Source: Clostridia bacterium
Lineage (GTDB): Bacteria; Bacillota; Clostridia; Lachnospirales; CAG-274
Direction: 5' to 3'
Length of the DNA: 64,000 bases
Assembly: GCA_030524425.1 (NCBI GenBank)
Contig: JAUNGN010000003.1
Location: forward strand, 111,190 to 175,189
Position numbers and translations under genes: made by a program. The notes under the pieces are model-generated. The model searched no databases, was not told where the DNA came from, and worked only from the letters and a program-made list of their open reading frames with translations. This document shows positions 8,495-17,048 of the stretch, piece by piece (within the stretch, counting starts at the first letter, position 1; each line of letters starts with the position of its first letter).

Positions 8495-9316
8495 ATGGAA
8501 GAATTGTTAAAGACTAATGATACAGTTGTATCAATTAAGAATGCCTATTTGAAATATGCAGGTGAAAGGGGAAGTGTTACTGCTCTTGAAAATATAAATC
8601 TTGATATAAAAAAGGGTGAATTTATATGTGTATTAGGCCCCTCCGGCTGTGGTAAGTCAACATTATTAAAGATTATTGCGGGTTTTCATCAGCCTACTGA
8701 GGGCGAAGCCTTAATGGGAGGAATCACTCCCATTAAGGGACCTGATTGGGAAAGAGGCGTAGTTTTTCAGGCACCTACACTTTATCCATGGATGAATATT
8801 TATCAGAATGTGGAATTCGGACCTAAAATGAGAAAAATACCAAAGGAGAAAATAAAAGAAGATGTAACAAAGTATCTTGAACTGGTAGGTTTAAAAGATT
8901 TTGCAAAGCAGAAACCTTATGAGCTTTCAGGCGGTATGAGGCAAAGGGCATCTCTTGCAAGAGTTTTGGTAAATAATCCGAGTATGATACTTATGGATGA
9001 GCCTTTTGGTGCTCTTGATGCTTTGACAAGACAAAACATGCAGACTTTAGTAAGAGAAATATGGAATAAAACAGGGAATACAATATTCCTTATAACTCAC
9101 GACGTTGATGAAGCACTTGCACTTGCAACAAGAGTAATAGTAATGTCATCAAGACCCGGCAGAATTGTAAAGGAATTTAACACGGAATTTACTTATGATT
9201 TGGGCGGTGCAAATGAAGAGGCTGCAAAGTACTCACCTGAATATATGCATATAAGAGAAGAAATACTTAATATTATTAATGCACAGAACAGTGCATTGAA
9301 AACAAGTGAAGTATAG
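8495..9316 (+). CDS. ABC transporter ATPase (SsuB/TauB type)
   Basis: 273 residues. Walker A GPSGCGKST is at residues 48-56, the signature LSGGMRQRASLARVL and Walker B MILMDEPFGALD follow, then the switch histidine in LITHDVDEALAL. This is the nitrate/sulfonate/bicarbonate subclass. It energises the import system encoded by the two genes before it. It begins 22 bases after the substrate-binding protein and is the last gene before a terminator, so the operon's main unit probably ends here. Confidence 0.93.
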   Translation: MEELLKTNDTVVSIKNAYLKYAGERGSVTALENINLDIKKGEFICVLGPSGCGKSTLLKIIAGFHQPTEGEALMGGITPIKGPDWERGVVFQAPTLYPWMNIYQNVEFGPKMRKIPKEKIKEDVTKYLELVGLKDFAKQKPYELSGGMRQRASLARVLVNNPSMILMDEPFGALDALTRQNMQTLVREIWNKTGNTIFLITHDVDEALALATRVIVMSSRPGRIVKEFNTEFTYDLGGANEEAAKYSPEYMHIREEILNIINAQNSALKTSEV

Positions 9317-9328
9317 TAAATTGTTTAT

Positions 9329-9358
9329 GGATATTGCAGTTATGTAATATCCTTTTTT
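9329..9358 (+). terminator. rho-independent terminator after the ABC operon
   Basis: GGATATT (9329-9335) pairs with AATATCC (9346-9352) and is followed by six Ts. The TauE-like gene begins 13 bases later and would be reached by read-through. Confidence 0.75.
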
Positions 9359-9370
9359 AGAGGTATTGTA

Positions 9371-10081
9371 ATGTTAAACAAAATTATTTTTATGATAGTG
9401 CTTTTTTTAGCCAATACAATTCAGATAATTACAGGATTTGCAGGTAATATGCTTGCCATGCCGCCTTCAATGATTTTAGTCGGATATGAGAGTTCAAAGA
9501 CTGTATTGAATATTTTTACTTTAGCGGCTTGTGTATGGATTACATATAAGAATAGAAAAAATATACAGTGGAGAGTCCTGTTTAAAATGTGTTTTTTTAT
9601 GCTTATAGGAATGGCTGTGGGAATTAACATTATAAAGTGTTTTAATTTACAAATATTGTCATATATTTATGGTATAATGATTTTATGTATTGCTGTAAAA
9701 AAGCTGTTTACTAAAAATCAAATAAAACTTCCTAAAGAATTAATGATAATTATTCTGTTTTTTGCGGGTGTTATTCATGGTATGTTTGTTTCCGGAGGGG
9801 CACTGCTTGTTATATATGCTGTATGGGCATTGCCTGAAAAAGATAAATTCAGGGCAACTGTTGCGCCTGTGTGGGTTGTGCTTGGACTTATACTAATGTA
9901 TTCACATTATAAATCAGGACTGTATACAAGTGAAAATTTAATACTCATATTTATAAGTATAGTACCTCTTGTTTTATCAATAAAGATTGGGAATATATTA
10001 TATGATAAAATAAATCAGCAGACTTTTTTGAGGATTACTTATATTTTGCTTATAATTGCAGCCATATTTGTTTTTATTTAG
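9371..10081 (+). CDS. TauE/SafE-family membrane exporter
   Basis: 236 residues, about seven or eight hydrophobic segments, with the family's internal duplication (N-terminal ITGFAGNMLAMPP and the mid-protein GVIHGMFVSGGALL). TauE/SafE proteins export sulfite, sulfoacetate or other organic anions. Placed right after a transaminase/reductase/importer set, this could export isethionate made from taurine, the way taurine-nitrogen scavengers are known to excrete it. AGAGG lies 8 bases before the ATG. The family is broad, so the exported compound is inference. Confidence 0.85.
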   Translation: MLNKIIFMIVLFLANTIQIITGFAGNMLAMPPSMILVGYESSKTVLNIFTLAACVWITYKNRKNIQWRVLFKMCFFMLIGMAVGINIIKCFNLQILSYIYGIMILCIAVKKLFTKNQIKLPKELMIIILFFAGVIHGMFVSGGALLVIYAVWALPEKDKFRATVAPVWVVLGLILMYSHYKSGLYTSENLILIFISIVPLVLSIKIGNILYDKINQQTFLRITYILLIIAAIFVFI

Positions 10082-10109
10082 AATAATTTTATAACTTTAT
10101 TAAATAAAG

Positions 10110-10138
10110 TTGACAAATAAAAGACTCCGTATTATTAT
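10110..10138 (+). promoter_or_regulatory. sigma-A-type promoter
   Basis: TTGACA (10110-10115), 17-base spacer, TATTAT (10133-10138), 28 bases before the DUF815 start codon. It gives the next genes their own transcription unit. Confidence 0.65.
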
Positions 10139-10165
10139 TGTATTAATTGATTGGAGGAATAAATC

Positions 10166-11473
10166 ATGAATCATATTATTTCAAGGCTTTTAATATACGG
10201 AGGTATGCCAAAAGATTCCATATTAATGGAATTAGGTGATATTTTTAAGAATTATCAGATGAAAACACAGTCGGAAGATGAGCTTACAGTAAGAATATAT
10301 ACTCAGATAAAAAGAATTCTTGAAGTGGCTACTGACTATGGTTTTGATAAGAATTTATGGCACAATTATCTTACATTTTTACTTATTACAAATGAAAATC
10401 CTTTTAGTATTACCTGTGAAAAAATCGGTGCCAATGAAGGTAGTGTAAATTATTTTGCCAAAAATGATTTCAGGGCTTTTTTTGAACTTTTTAATTATGA
10501 TTTTTCTGAAATTGAATACGCATTGGGTATTGACTGTTTCAGCAGAATTTCAGATTACATGGCTATTGGCAAAAAGGAACTTATGTACAACAAAAATGTA
10601 AGCGAAAAGGTACAAATGCTTAGTGAAAAACTTGAAAAGGCAGAAGATGAAAATGATATTTTCGATGCTGTAACAGTTTTTTATAAGGATTATGGTGTAG
10701 GTATGTTTGGTCTTAACAAGGCATTCAGAATTGCGTCATCAAGTGAGAGTCAGGTGATACTTAATCCAATTAACAATATGGATAAGGTAATGCTTGATGA
10801 TCTTATCGGTTACGAAATACAGAAAAAGAAGCTTGTAGACAATACAAAGGCCTTTGTTGAGGGCAGAAAAGCTAACAATGTGTTGTTGTTCGGTGACAGC
10901 GGTACAGGAAAATCTACAAGTATTAAAGCAATTGTAAATGAATTTTATGATAAGGGGCTTAGGATGATTGAAATATATAAGCACCAGTTTAAGGATTTGT
11001 CTAATATTATTGCACAGATTAAGAACAGAAATTATAAGTTTATTATTTACATGGATGACCTTTCATTTGAGGAATTTGAAATTGAATATAAGTTTTTAAA
11101 GGCTGTTATTGAAGGCGGTGTAGAAACTAAGCCTGACAATATTCTTATTTATGCTACATCTAACAGACGTCATTTAATTAAAGAAAACTGGAATGACAGA
11201 AATGATATGGAGCATGGCAATGGTATGCACCGTTCTGACACAATGGAGGAAAAGCTTTCGCTTGTTAAGAGATTTGGCGTAACAATTAACTATTCTAAGC
11301 CTAATCAAAAGGAATATTTTGAAATTGTCAAAGGATTAGCGCATAAAGCAAATATAAAGATGTCAGATGAAGACTTATGCAGAGAAGCAAATAAGTGGGA
11401 ATTAAGTCACGGAGGCATTTCAGGAAGAACCGCACAGCAGTTTATTAATTACATATCAGGCCTGGAGGAATAA
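10166..11473 (+). CDS. DUF815-type AAA ATPase
   Basis: 435 residues. The N-terminal ~190 residues are helical with no recognised motif. The C-terminal half is an AAA ATPase of the DUF815 family: Walker A GDSGTGKST at 243-251 (K249), Walker B FIIYMDDLSFE with D297/D298, and the sensor region YATSNRRHLIKENW. Members are widespread in Bacillota and proteobacteria with no settled function. The next gene starts 4 bases after its stop. Confidence 0.88.
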   Translation: MNHIISRLLIYGGMPKDSILMELGDIFKNYQMKTQSEDELTVRIYTQIKRILEVATDYGFDKNLWHNYLTFLLITNENPFSITCEKIGANEGSVNYFAKNDFRAFFELFNYDFSEIEYALGIDCFSRISDYMAIGKKELMYNKNVSEKVQMLSEKLEKAEDENDIFDAVTVFYKDYGVGMFGLNKAFRIASSSESQVILNPINNMDKVMLDDLIGYEIQKKKLVDNTKAFVEGRKANNVLLFGDSGTGKSTSIKAIVNEFYDKGLRMIEIYKHQFKDLSNIIAQIKNRNYKFIIYMDDLSFEEFEIEYKFLKAVIEGGVETKPDNILIYATSNRRHLIKENWNDRNDMEHGNGMHRSDTMEEKLSLVKRFGVTINYSKPNQKEYFEIVKGLAHKANIKMSDEDLCREANKWELSHGGISGRTAQQFINYISGLEE

Positions 11474-11476
11474 ATA

Positions 11477-12046
11477 ATGAGCTTTATAGAATTATTTGTA
11501 ATTTCAGTTAGTCTTGCCATGGATGCCTTTGCTGTATCTGTATCGAATGGTCTTATGCTTCCTAAAATAAAAAAAAGACACGCTGTTACTTTTGGTGCTT
11601 TTTTTGGTGTGTTTCAGTTTGTCATGCCATTAATCGGATATATGCTGGCAAGCGGATTTAGTAAATATATTACAGCTTTTGACCACTGGATTGCCTTTAT
11701 ATTACTGGCACTTATTGGCGGCAATATGATTAAGGAAAGCTTTTCGGAAGAAGAGGATGTTGAAACAACACAGTCTAATATTATGTCTTTTAAAAATCTT
11801 ACTGTTCTTGCTGTTGCAACAAGTATTGATGCTTTGGCTGTTGGTGTAACATTTGCTCTTGTGGACAGCGGTAATATATGGTTTTCTTGCAGTATTATCG
11901 GTATTGTTGCCTTTGTATTGTCTTACATTGGTGTAATGCTTGGCAAGAAGATAAGCGGTGTTTTTCAGACTTATGCTGAAAGAGTCGGGGGTTGTGTACT
12001 TGTTATAATCGGCACTAAGATATTAATTGAACACCTGTTTTTTTAA
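11477..12046 (+). CDS. mntP: manganese efflux pump MntP
   Basis: 189 residues with six membrane segments in two homologous halves. Each half carries the MntP signature: SLAMDAFAVSVSNGL near residue 13 and ATSIDALAVGVTFAL near residue 115, with the acidic residues needed for Mn2+ export. Length matches the family. It begins 4 bases after the DUF815 ATPase, so they share a transcript. I see no yybP-ykoY manganese riboswitch upstream. Confidence 0.93.
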   Translation: MSFIELFVISVSLAMDAFAVSVSNGLMLPKIKKRHAVTFGAFFGVFQFVMPLIGYMLASGFSKYITAFDHWIAFILLALIGGNMIKESFSEEEDVETTQSNIMSFKNLTVLAVATSIDALAVGVTFALVDSGNIWFSCSIIGIVAFVLSYIGVMLGKKISGVFQTYAERVGGCVLVIIGTKILIEHLFF

Positions 12047-12069
12047 CATAAATATAATGGAGGAATAAT

Positions 12070-12480
12070 ATGAAAACACGTATAGATGAAACGATAAAGA
12101 AACATGATAAGGGATACAACTGTGCACAGGCAGTTGCCTGTACATATTCTGATTTGGTTGGTTTAGATGAGGAAACCATATTTAAGCTTACAGAAGCATT
12201 AGGTGCAGGAATGGGAAATATGGAAGGTACCTGCGGAGCAGTTTCAGGTGTCTGTATTTTGGCAGGACTGAAGAACAGCAGCGGAAATTTGGAATTACCT
12301 AACAGTAAAGGAAAAACATATAAACTTTCAAGGGAAATACTGGATAAATTTAAAGAACAAAATGGTTCTGTAATATGCAAGGAATTAAAGGGAACTGAAA
12401 CAGGAAAGATTCTTCGCCCCTGTGAAGATTGCATTAAAGATGCGGCACGCATTGCAGAAAAAGTTCTTTTTGATAATTAA
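12070..12480 (+). CDS. C_GCAxxG_C_C family redox protein
   Basis: 136 residues with the conserved cysteine pattern of this family: GYNCAQAVAC near residue 17, GTCGAVSG in the middle, VICKEL and PCEDCIKDA at the C-terminus. The middle motif reads CGAVSG instead of GCAxxG, a common variant. The cysteines suggest metal or redox cofactor binding, but no function is established. A GGAGG stands before the ATG, 24 bases after mntP. Confidence 0.85.
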   Translation: MKTRIDETIKKHDKGYNCAQAVACTYSDLVGLDEETIFKLTEALGAGMGNMEGTCGAVSGVCILAGLKNSSGNLELPNSKGKTYKLSREILDKFKEQNGSVICKELKGTETGKILRPCEDCIKDAARIAEKVLFDN

Positions 12481-12532
12481 TATAATATTAGCTTGAATTT
12501 TTTTGATTTAAGAGTATAAAATTTAGGTTTAT

Positions 12533-12604
12533 TGTCAAAAAAGTCCGTATTACCGGGCTTTTTTGACAGTCTGAGGGTAAACAGTAATCTGTTTGCCTTT
12601 TTTT
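12533..12604 (+). terminator. two consecutive terminators
   Basis: First hairpin: TGTCAAAAAAGTCCG (12533-12547) with CGGGCTTTTTTGACA (12554-12568), near-perfect and T-rich on its 3' arm. Second hairpin: GGTAAACAG (12576-12584) with CTGTTTGCC (12589-12597), followed by seven or more Ts. They close the mntP unit. The remaining stretch to 12760 is AT-rich; apart from a TGCAGACT/GCAGG motif near 12703-12721 I see nothing in it. Confidence 0.75.
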
Positions 12605-12760
12605 TATTTATAAATTTGCATATGCTAAAAATATGTAAATTTATTATACTGGATTGTCAAAAAACTAATTTTTTATAATACTGTAAATTCAATAAAAACG
12701 TTGCAGACTTTAATCTGCAGGTATATTAGGGTTTTGTCGAAAAAAAGAATTCTTTATAAA

Positions 12761-12789
12761 TTGACAAATTGTTATATAAAATATATTAT
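12761..12789 (+). promoter_or_regulatory. sigma-A-type promoter of the secreted papain-fold gene
   Basis: TTGACA (12761-12766), 17-base spacer, TATTAT (12784-12789). About 140 bases of leader follow before the start codon; no known riboswitch is recognised in it. Confidence 0.6.
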
Positions 12790-12931
12790 TAAATTATGAG
12801 GATAAATATAATTTTAAAGCAAAATAGTATAAAAATAAACCACTATAAAAGATGTTTTACTGTGGAGGGGAGGAAGAAAAAATATAATTAACAGTAATTC
12901 ATCAAAATAATTAATGAAAGAAGGGTATTTT

Positions 12932-15900
12932 ATGAAAAAATTTTTAAGTCTGTTATTATCGGTTTCCATTGTATCAGGTTGTATGTCTATGGCTTACGGA
13001 AATGAAAATATATCAGAAAGTGAAAGTCAGATATCTGATATTGCAGAGGAAACAGATACATCTGCGGAGTTTTATAATCCTAAATATGGTGAATTTATTG
13101 AAGATATTAAGGATTTGCCTGAAGATGAAAGAAAAGCAAAACTGGCAAATGCTCCATCAAAGTATTCCTACAATGAAGAATATGTTTCTGATGATGAGGG
13201 AATAAGTGCATATAGCACTTCAGAAAGGGCAAGTCTGCCAAGTACTTATAATAATTCTTTGGCTCCTCAGCACGTATCATACTTTCAAAATAAAGGTTAT
13301 ATGGATACAGGCTGGACTTTTGCGGCTAATGCAGTATTGGAAGCTAATATTATGAATAGTAATGGTAATAATATTGTTGATTTATCGGAGGAACACTTAA
13401 GATACAGTACCTCTAATGATATTTCAGAAGAATTCGGATACCCGAGAAGTGCGAGTGAAACAGGAAATTTCAATATGGCTCTTAGCTATTGGACAAGAGG
13501 TACACTTAGCGGTCCTGTATTTGAAAATATTTTGCCATATAATATGTTTACATACACAGGTGCATATACAATGGCTGATTTAAATAGTATGAATAAAGCT
13601 GATTATTTGGTTAGTAATACTGTTACATTGTCATCATTATCAAGAAGTGCAGATACCGGTACCGGTACAAGAATAGCAAGTATAAAGAATATGATAATGG
13701 ATTACGGCGGAGTTTATGTTTCCGTTCCTTTTACGGAGGATGCCTTTAACACCACCTATACAGCCTATTACAATAATGGCAGTATAGAGGAAGATGAGGA
13801 TAATCAGGTAACACTGGTTGGATGGGATAATACATATTCAACATCAAATTTCGGAAGTGTTAAGCCAAGCAGTTCAGGTGCTTTTGTTGCTGTTGACAGC
13901 AGAGAAATTGGCGACAGAGGCATTCGTTGTTTTTATCTGTCTTATGATATGGTAAGCAGGTTTGGTCCATGCAGTGCAGTATCAGGTGTGGAAAGCAGAG
14001 ATAAATATGACAATATTTACGAACATGAAACACGTTTAATTGAAGAAAGTGATTCCGGTACATTCTATAATCTGAGTAGTACAAAAAATGCCTTTGCGGA
14101 AAAATACACCTCACAAAATAATGCCGCCGGTGAAGTGATAAGCGCTGTTTCAACATATTGTACCGTGCCTAATTCATATTATAAATTATATATAAGTACC
14201 ACAGGCGATCAGGCAGATATGCGTGAAGTATCTCTTAAAGGTGCAGGTTCAAACGGCGTTTGTGTAAGTAATATGGGTTATCATACATTTGAACTGGCTG
14301 AGCCCGTTAGCATTACAGGCGATACATTTTGGGTTGGTATGGAGGTTTATAATGCTTCTGATAACAGAACTATTCCTGTTTGTCCTTCCTATATAAGAGG
14401 TAATGAAAATACAGGAGTATATGCATCAAATATAGCTTCTATTAAAAGTAATACCAATGTAAGCAATACAGGAAGATTAATTTTAAAGATACATACACAA
14501 AATATTATACCTGACGAAATGTTTTGGAATTTTTCAGAAGATAAATTTGATTCTTTAAGTCATATAACAGGCAATACATCAATTAACGGATTAACCTTTA
14601 ATGCTACATCTGAAAAAGATATGAATATAGTTAATTCAACATTAAGGATAAATGATACACGATATGACAGATATTTAAGTTTAAACGGAAAAGGAAATGA
14701 AAATTATAGAAATCTTTCCTTTGATGTTAGCGGAAGTGTTGATATTTATGTTGTTGCAAAATCAGGTAATGTAAAAGAAACCAGAAATTTAATTCTTGCA
14801 AACAGTAATGGATTGGTTAATGTACAGCCTGTTAATAATGTTGATTGCTATAAGTTAACATATACAGGCGGTGCCGATACATTGTACCTGTATTCTCAGC
14901 ATAATGGTATTAATATTTATACCATTGGTTATAAGAGGAATAATGTTGAATCTGTTCAAACTACTGACGATGACAACAAGGACTGGACCTTTGACAGTGA
15001 AGAGCTTGCCTCATACAGCGGGAGTGATTATATTACCAATGATATAACTACATCAGATGGATTAATTATTAAGGCATCTGAAGAATATCCTATGTATATG
15101 GTAAGAACAACAAATCGTAAAAACGGATTTAAATATTATCAGGCTATTAATCTCGCAGGAGAATCAAGATATGGAAAACGTCAAATTATATTTGATGTTA
15201 AAAAGGATATGGATATTTATATCACTGCTGCCCATTCAGGAGGTGCAAGTGAAATAAGAAAATTAAATGTAAGAGGGCAGTTTGGAGAGGACGTAATTGA
15301 TTCGGTAGATGGTGAGGATACAAATATTATAAATGTTACAAATCAAATTAAAACATATAAATTAACTTATAATGGCGATGGAGGCAAAATACTTCTTCAC
15401 TCTTTAGACAATGCTATAAAGCTTTACAGAATTTCTGTTGTATATAAAAACAAAGCATCAGGAGAAAACAATGCATCATTAATTATTGACGATAAATTTA
15501 ACAGTACAGCATCATATTATAGCAATCAAAGTGCGGGAGTATTTACTATATTGGCAGCTCCTGAAAGGTATGTTAATATAGTTTCTGCTCCAATAGAATA
15601 TAATTCTGTAACTTATAACAGAGCTTTAAGATTTTATGAGCCAAATCCGTCTCATGTTGAAAACCGTTCAATTAAATTTTATGTTTATAACAGTGTTAAT
15701 AATACTACATATATAGATTGTATTTGTTCGGGAAACGGAAAGTTAGTTTTAGCAGATGAATATAGTATTATTGAGGAGTGCTCTATTAGTAAAACTTCCA
15801 ATGTAAGATTTGCATATACGGGTTATGCAAGAAATCTATATCTGTATACTACAAACTCTAATGGTATATATGCTGTAAATATTAGTAACAATGCGGTGTC

Positions 15901-16234
15901 TCCGTATTTGTTAGATGATATTTTACAGGAAGAAACAACAGAGGTTACATCAAATGAAGCTTTAACGGAGGAGGCTGCCGAAATTACTTCAGGCGAGGTT
16001 TTATCTGAAAATTATACTGAAATTGTATCAGAAGAAGTTACTGATACAGAGAATACTGAATCAACACAGATTACTGAAAACACCGATGTTATTAATGACA
16101 AAGAAAATATGAATGATGTTGCAGATGAAGTAACCGGTTCTCAGGATAATTTATATGGAACAGATGAAGAGGAACTTCCAAATGTCATAATGGAAAATAT
16201 TCATTATGAAGAGGAACAAATTACTGATTTATAA
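12932..16234 (+). CDS. large secreted papain-fold (C1-like) protein, apparently catalytically inactive, with three WNF-type repeats
   Basis: 1100 residues; ATG 12932 follows AGAAGGG by 6 bases. The N-terminus is a signal peptide that could be cut after AYG or lipidated at the VSGC box (C17). Residues ~105-345 follow the C1 peptidase plan seen in bacterial lectin-like-domain cysteine proteases, but at the Cys site (usual CGSCWAF) it reads MDTGWTFA with G127, the His site reads DNQVTLVGWD with N291, and the Asn site reads AVDSREIGDRG with D322. All three catalytic residues are thus replaced. Residues ~380-525 look like the accompanying lectin-like domain. Three ~120-150-residue repeats follow (start near residues 530, 680 and 850), then a ~100-residue acidic Thr/Glu-rich tail. 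No sorting motif or anchor is seen. Confidence 0.8.
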   Translation: MKKFLSLLLSVSIVSGCMSMAYGNENISESESQISDIAEETDTSAEFYNPKYGEFIEDIKDLPEDERKAKLANAPSKYSYNEEYVSDDEGISAYSTSERASLPSTYNNSLAPQHVSYFQNKGYMDTGWTFAANAVLEANIMNSNGNNIVDLSEEHLRYSTSNDISEEFGYPRSASETGNFNMALSYWTRGTLSGPVFENILPYNMFTYTGAYTMADLNSMNKADYLVSNTVTLSSLSRSADTGTGTRIASIKNMIMDYGGVYVSVPFTEDAFNTTYTAYYNNGSIEEDEDNQVTLVGWDNTYSTSNFGSVKPSSSGAFVAVDSREIGDRGIRCFYLSYDMVSRFGPCSAVSGVESRDKYDNIYEHETRLIEESDSGTFYNLSSTKNAFAEKYTSQNNAAGEVISAVSTYCTVPNSYYKLYISTTGDQADMREVSLKGAGSNGVCVSNMGYHTFELAEPVSITGDTFWVGMEVYNASDNRTIPVCPSYIRGNENTGVYASNIASIKSNTNVSNTGRLILKIHTQNIIPDEMFWNFSEDKFDSLSHITGNTSINGLTFNATSEKDMNIVNSTLRINDTRYDRYLSLNGKGNENYRNLSFDVSGSVDIYVVAKSGNVKETRNLILANSNGLVNVQPVNNVDCYKLTYTGGADTLYLYSQHNGINIYTIGYKRNNVESVQTTDDDNKDWTFDSEELASYSGSDYITNDITTSDGLIIKASEEYPMYMVRTTNRKNGFKYYQAINLAGESRYGKRQIIFDVKKDMDIYITAAHSGGASEIRKLNVRGQFGEDVIDSVDGEDTNIINVTNQIKTYKLTYNGDGGKILLHSLDNAIKLYRISVVYKNKASGENNASLIIDDKFNSTASYYSNQSAGVFTILAAPERYVNIVSAPIEYNSVTYNRALRFYEPNPSHVENRSIKFYVYNSVNNTTYIDCICSGNGKLVLADEYSIIEECSISKTSNVRFAYTGYARNLYLYTTNSNGIYAVNISNNAVSPYLLDDILQEETTEVTSNEALTEEAAEITSGEVLSENYTEIVSEEVTDTENTESTQITENTDVINDKENMNDVADEVTGSQDNLYGTDEEELPNVIMENIHYEEEQITDL

Positions 16235-16291
16235 TTAATATTATTATATTAATATTAGTATTATTAATTTATTTCATAATTGCTTTTAAGT

Positions 16292-16335
16292 AAAAAAGTT
16301 GTGTTTCTGTTTTTTAGCAGTTACACAACTTTTTT
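16292..16335. terminator. bidirectional terminator between convergent genes
   Basis: AAAAAAGTTGTGT (16292-16304) pairs with ACACAACTTTTTT (16323-16335); A and T runs on both sides serve both strands. Confidence 0.8.
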
Positions 16336-16359
16336 ATTTGCCGATATTTTTACAAAAGG

Positions 16360-16995
16360 TTAAAAGCCTAAATTTTCGCCTATGATAATTACCTTAATCC
16401 TGTTTTTAATTCTTGAAAATCTGGTATGTACAAACTGACAGCATACTGTTGCAGGGTTTAAACAATCCATACATTTGCCTGTTTTCTGACAAGGTGTGCC
16501 ACAGTCAAATCTTATTACATTTGGTATAGACGCTTTATTTCTTGCTCTGTCAAGGGCGGCTTCATAGGTATCGCATATTTTATTAATGCCTGCCAATATA
16601 ACAACATTCTTAGGACCGTAAATGAGGGCTGCAGCTCTGTTGCCGTTACCGTCTATATTTATAAGCTGACCGTCTATTGTCATAGCGTTTGTACTCATAA
16701 GGTAATAGTCTGCATTAAGTGCCTGATGTGCAATTTCTTCTTTTTCTTCTCTTGTTTCCACATCATTTCTGTCAAGACATTTGTAATCTCCGTTTTTTAA
16801 TTCATTTAAAAGACCTGTTTCGTATAATGTTGCAGAGCCTCCCCAGCTTACAATACTTTTTTCGGGAATAAGGGAGAGGGCAAGCTTTACTGCTTCTTCC
16901 TTTGTTTCGGCATAAAAGCCCTGCATATTTCTTTTTTCAAGTCCTTCAATCGTTCTTTCTGCCAATAATTTGTTATAGCCTTGTAATGGTGTCAT
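16360..16995 (-). CDS. LUD-domain protein (LutC-like, DUF162)
   Basis: 211 residues of the LUD family, related to LutC/YkgG of lactate utilisation. Markers are IVSWGGSATLYETGLL, the STNAMTIDGQLINIDGNGNRAAALIYGPKNVVILAG block, and a C-terminal cysteine set (FDCGTPCQKTGKCMDC) that could bind a metal or cluster. Stand-alone copies like this are common in Clostridia and their role is unproven. It lies downstream of lysA on the minus strand but a terminator lies between them. GGAGG precedes the start. Confidence 0.88.
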   Translation of the reverse strand: MTPLQGYNKLLAERTIEGLEKRNMQGFYAETKEEAVKLALSLIPEKSIVSWGGSATLYETGLLNELKNGDYKCLDRNDVETREEKEEIAHQALNADYYLMSTNAMTIDGQLINIDGNGNRAAALIYGPKNVVILAGINKICDTYEAALDRARNKASIPNVIRFDCGTPCQKTGKCMDCLNPATVCCQFVHTRFSRIKNRIKVIIIGENLGF

Positions 16996-17020
16996 AAAAA
17001 AATTCCTCCCTTTAAAAATA

Positions 17021-17042
17021 AGGGGAGATTAGCTCTCCCCCT
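17021..17042 (-). terminator. rho-independent terminator of the aroC-lysA unit
   Basis: AGGGGAGA (17021-17028) pairs with TCTCCCCCT (17034-17042); on the minus strand the stem is followed by a T-rich stretch. Confidence 0.75.
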
Positions 17043-17048
17043 TAAATA

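Noticed and set aside
12481..12931. A short gene between the C_GCAxxG_C_C protein and the secreted protein
   Set aside because: Only short AT-rich frames without ribosome sites; the space is filled by two terminators and a promoter.
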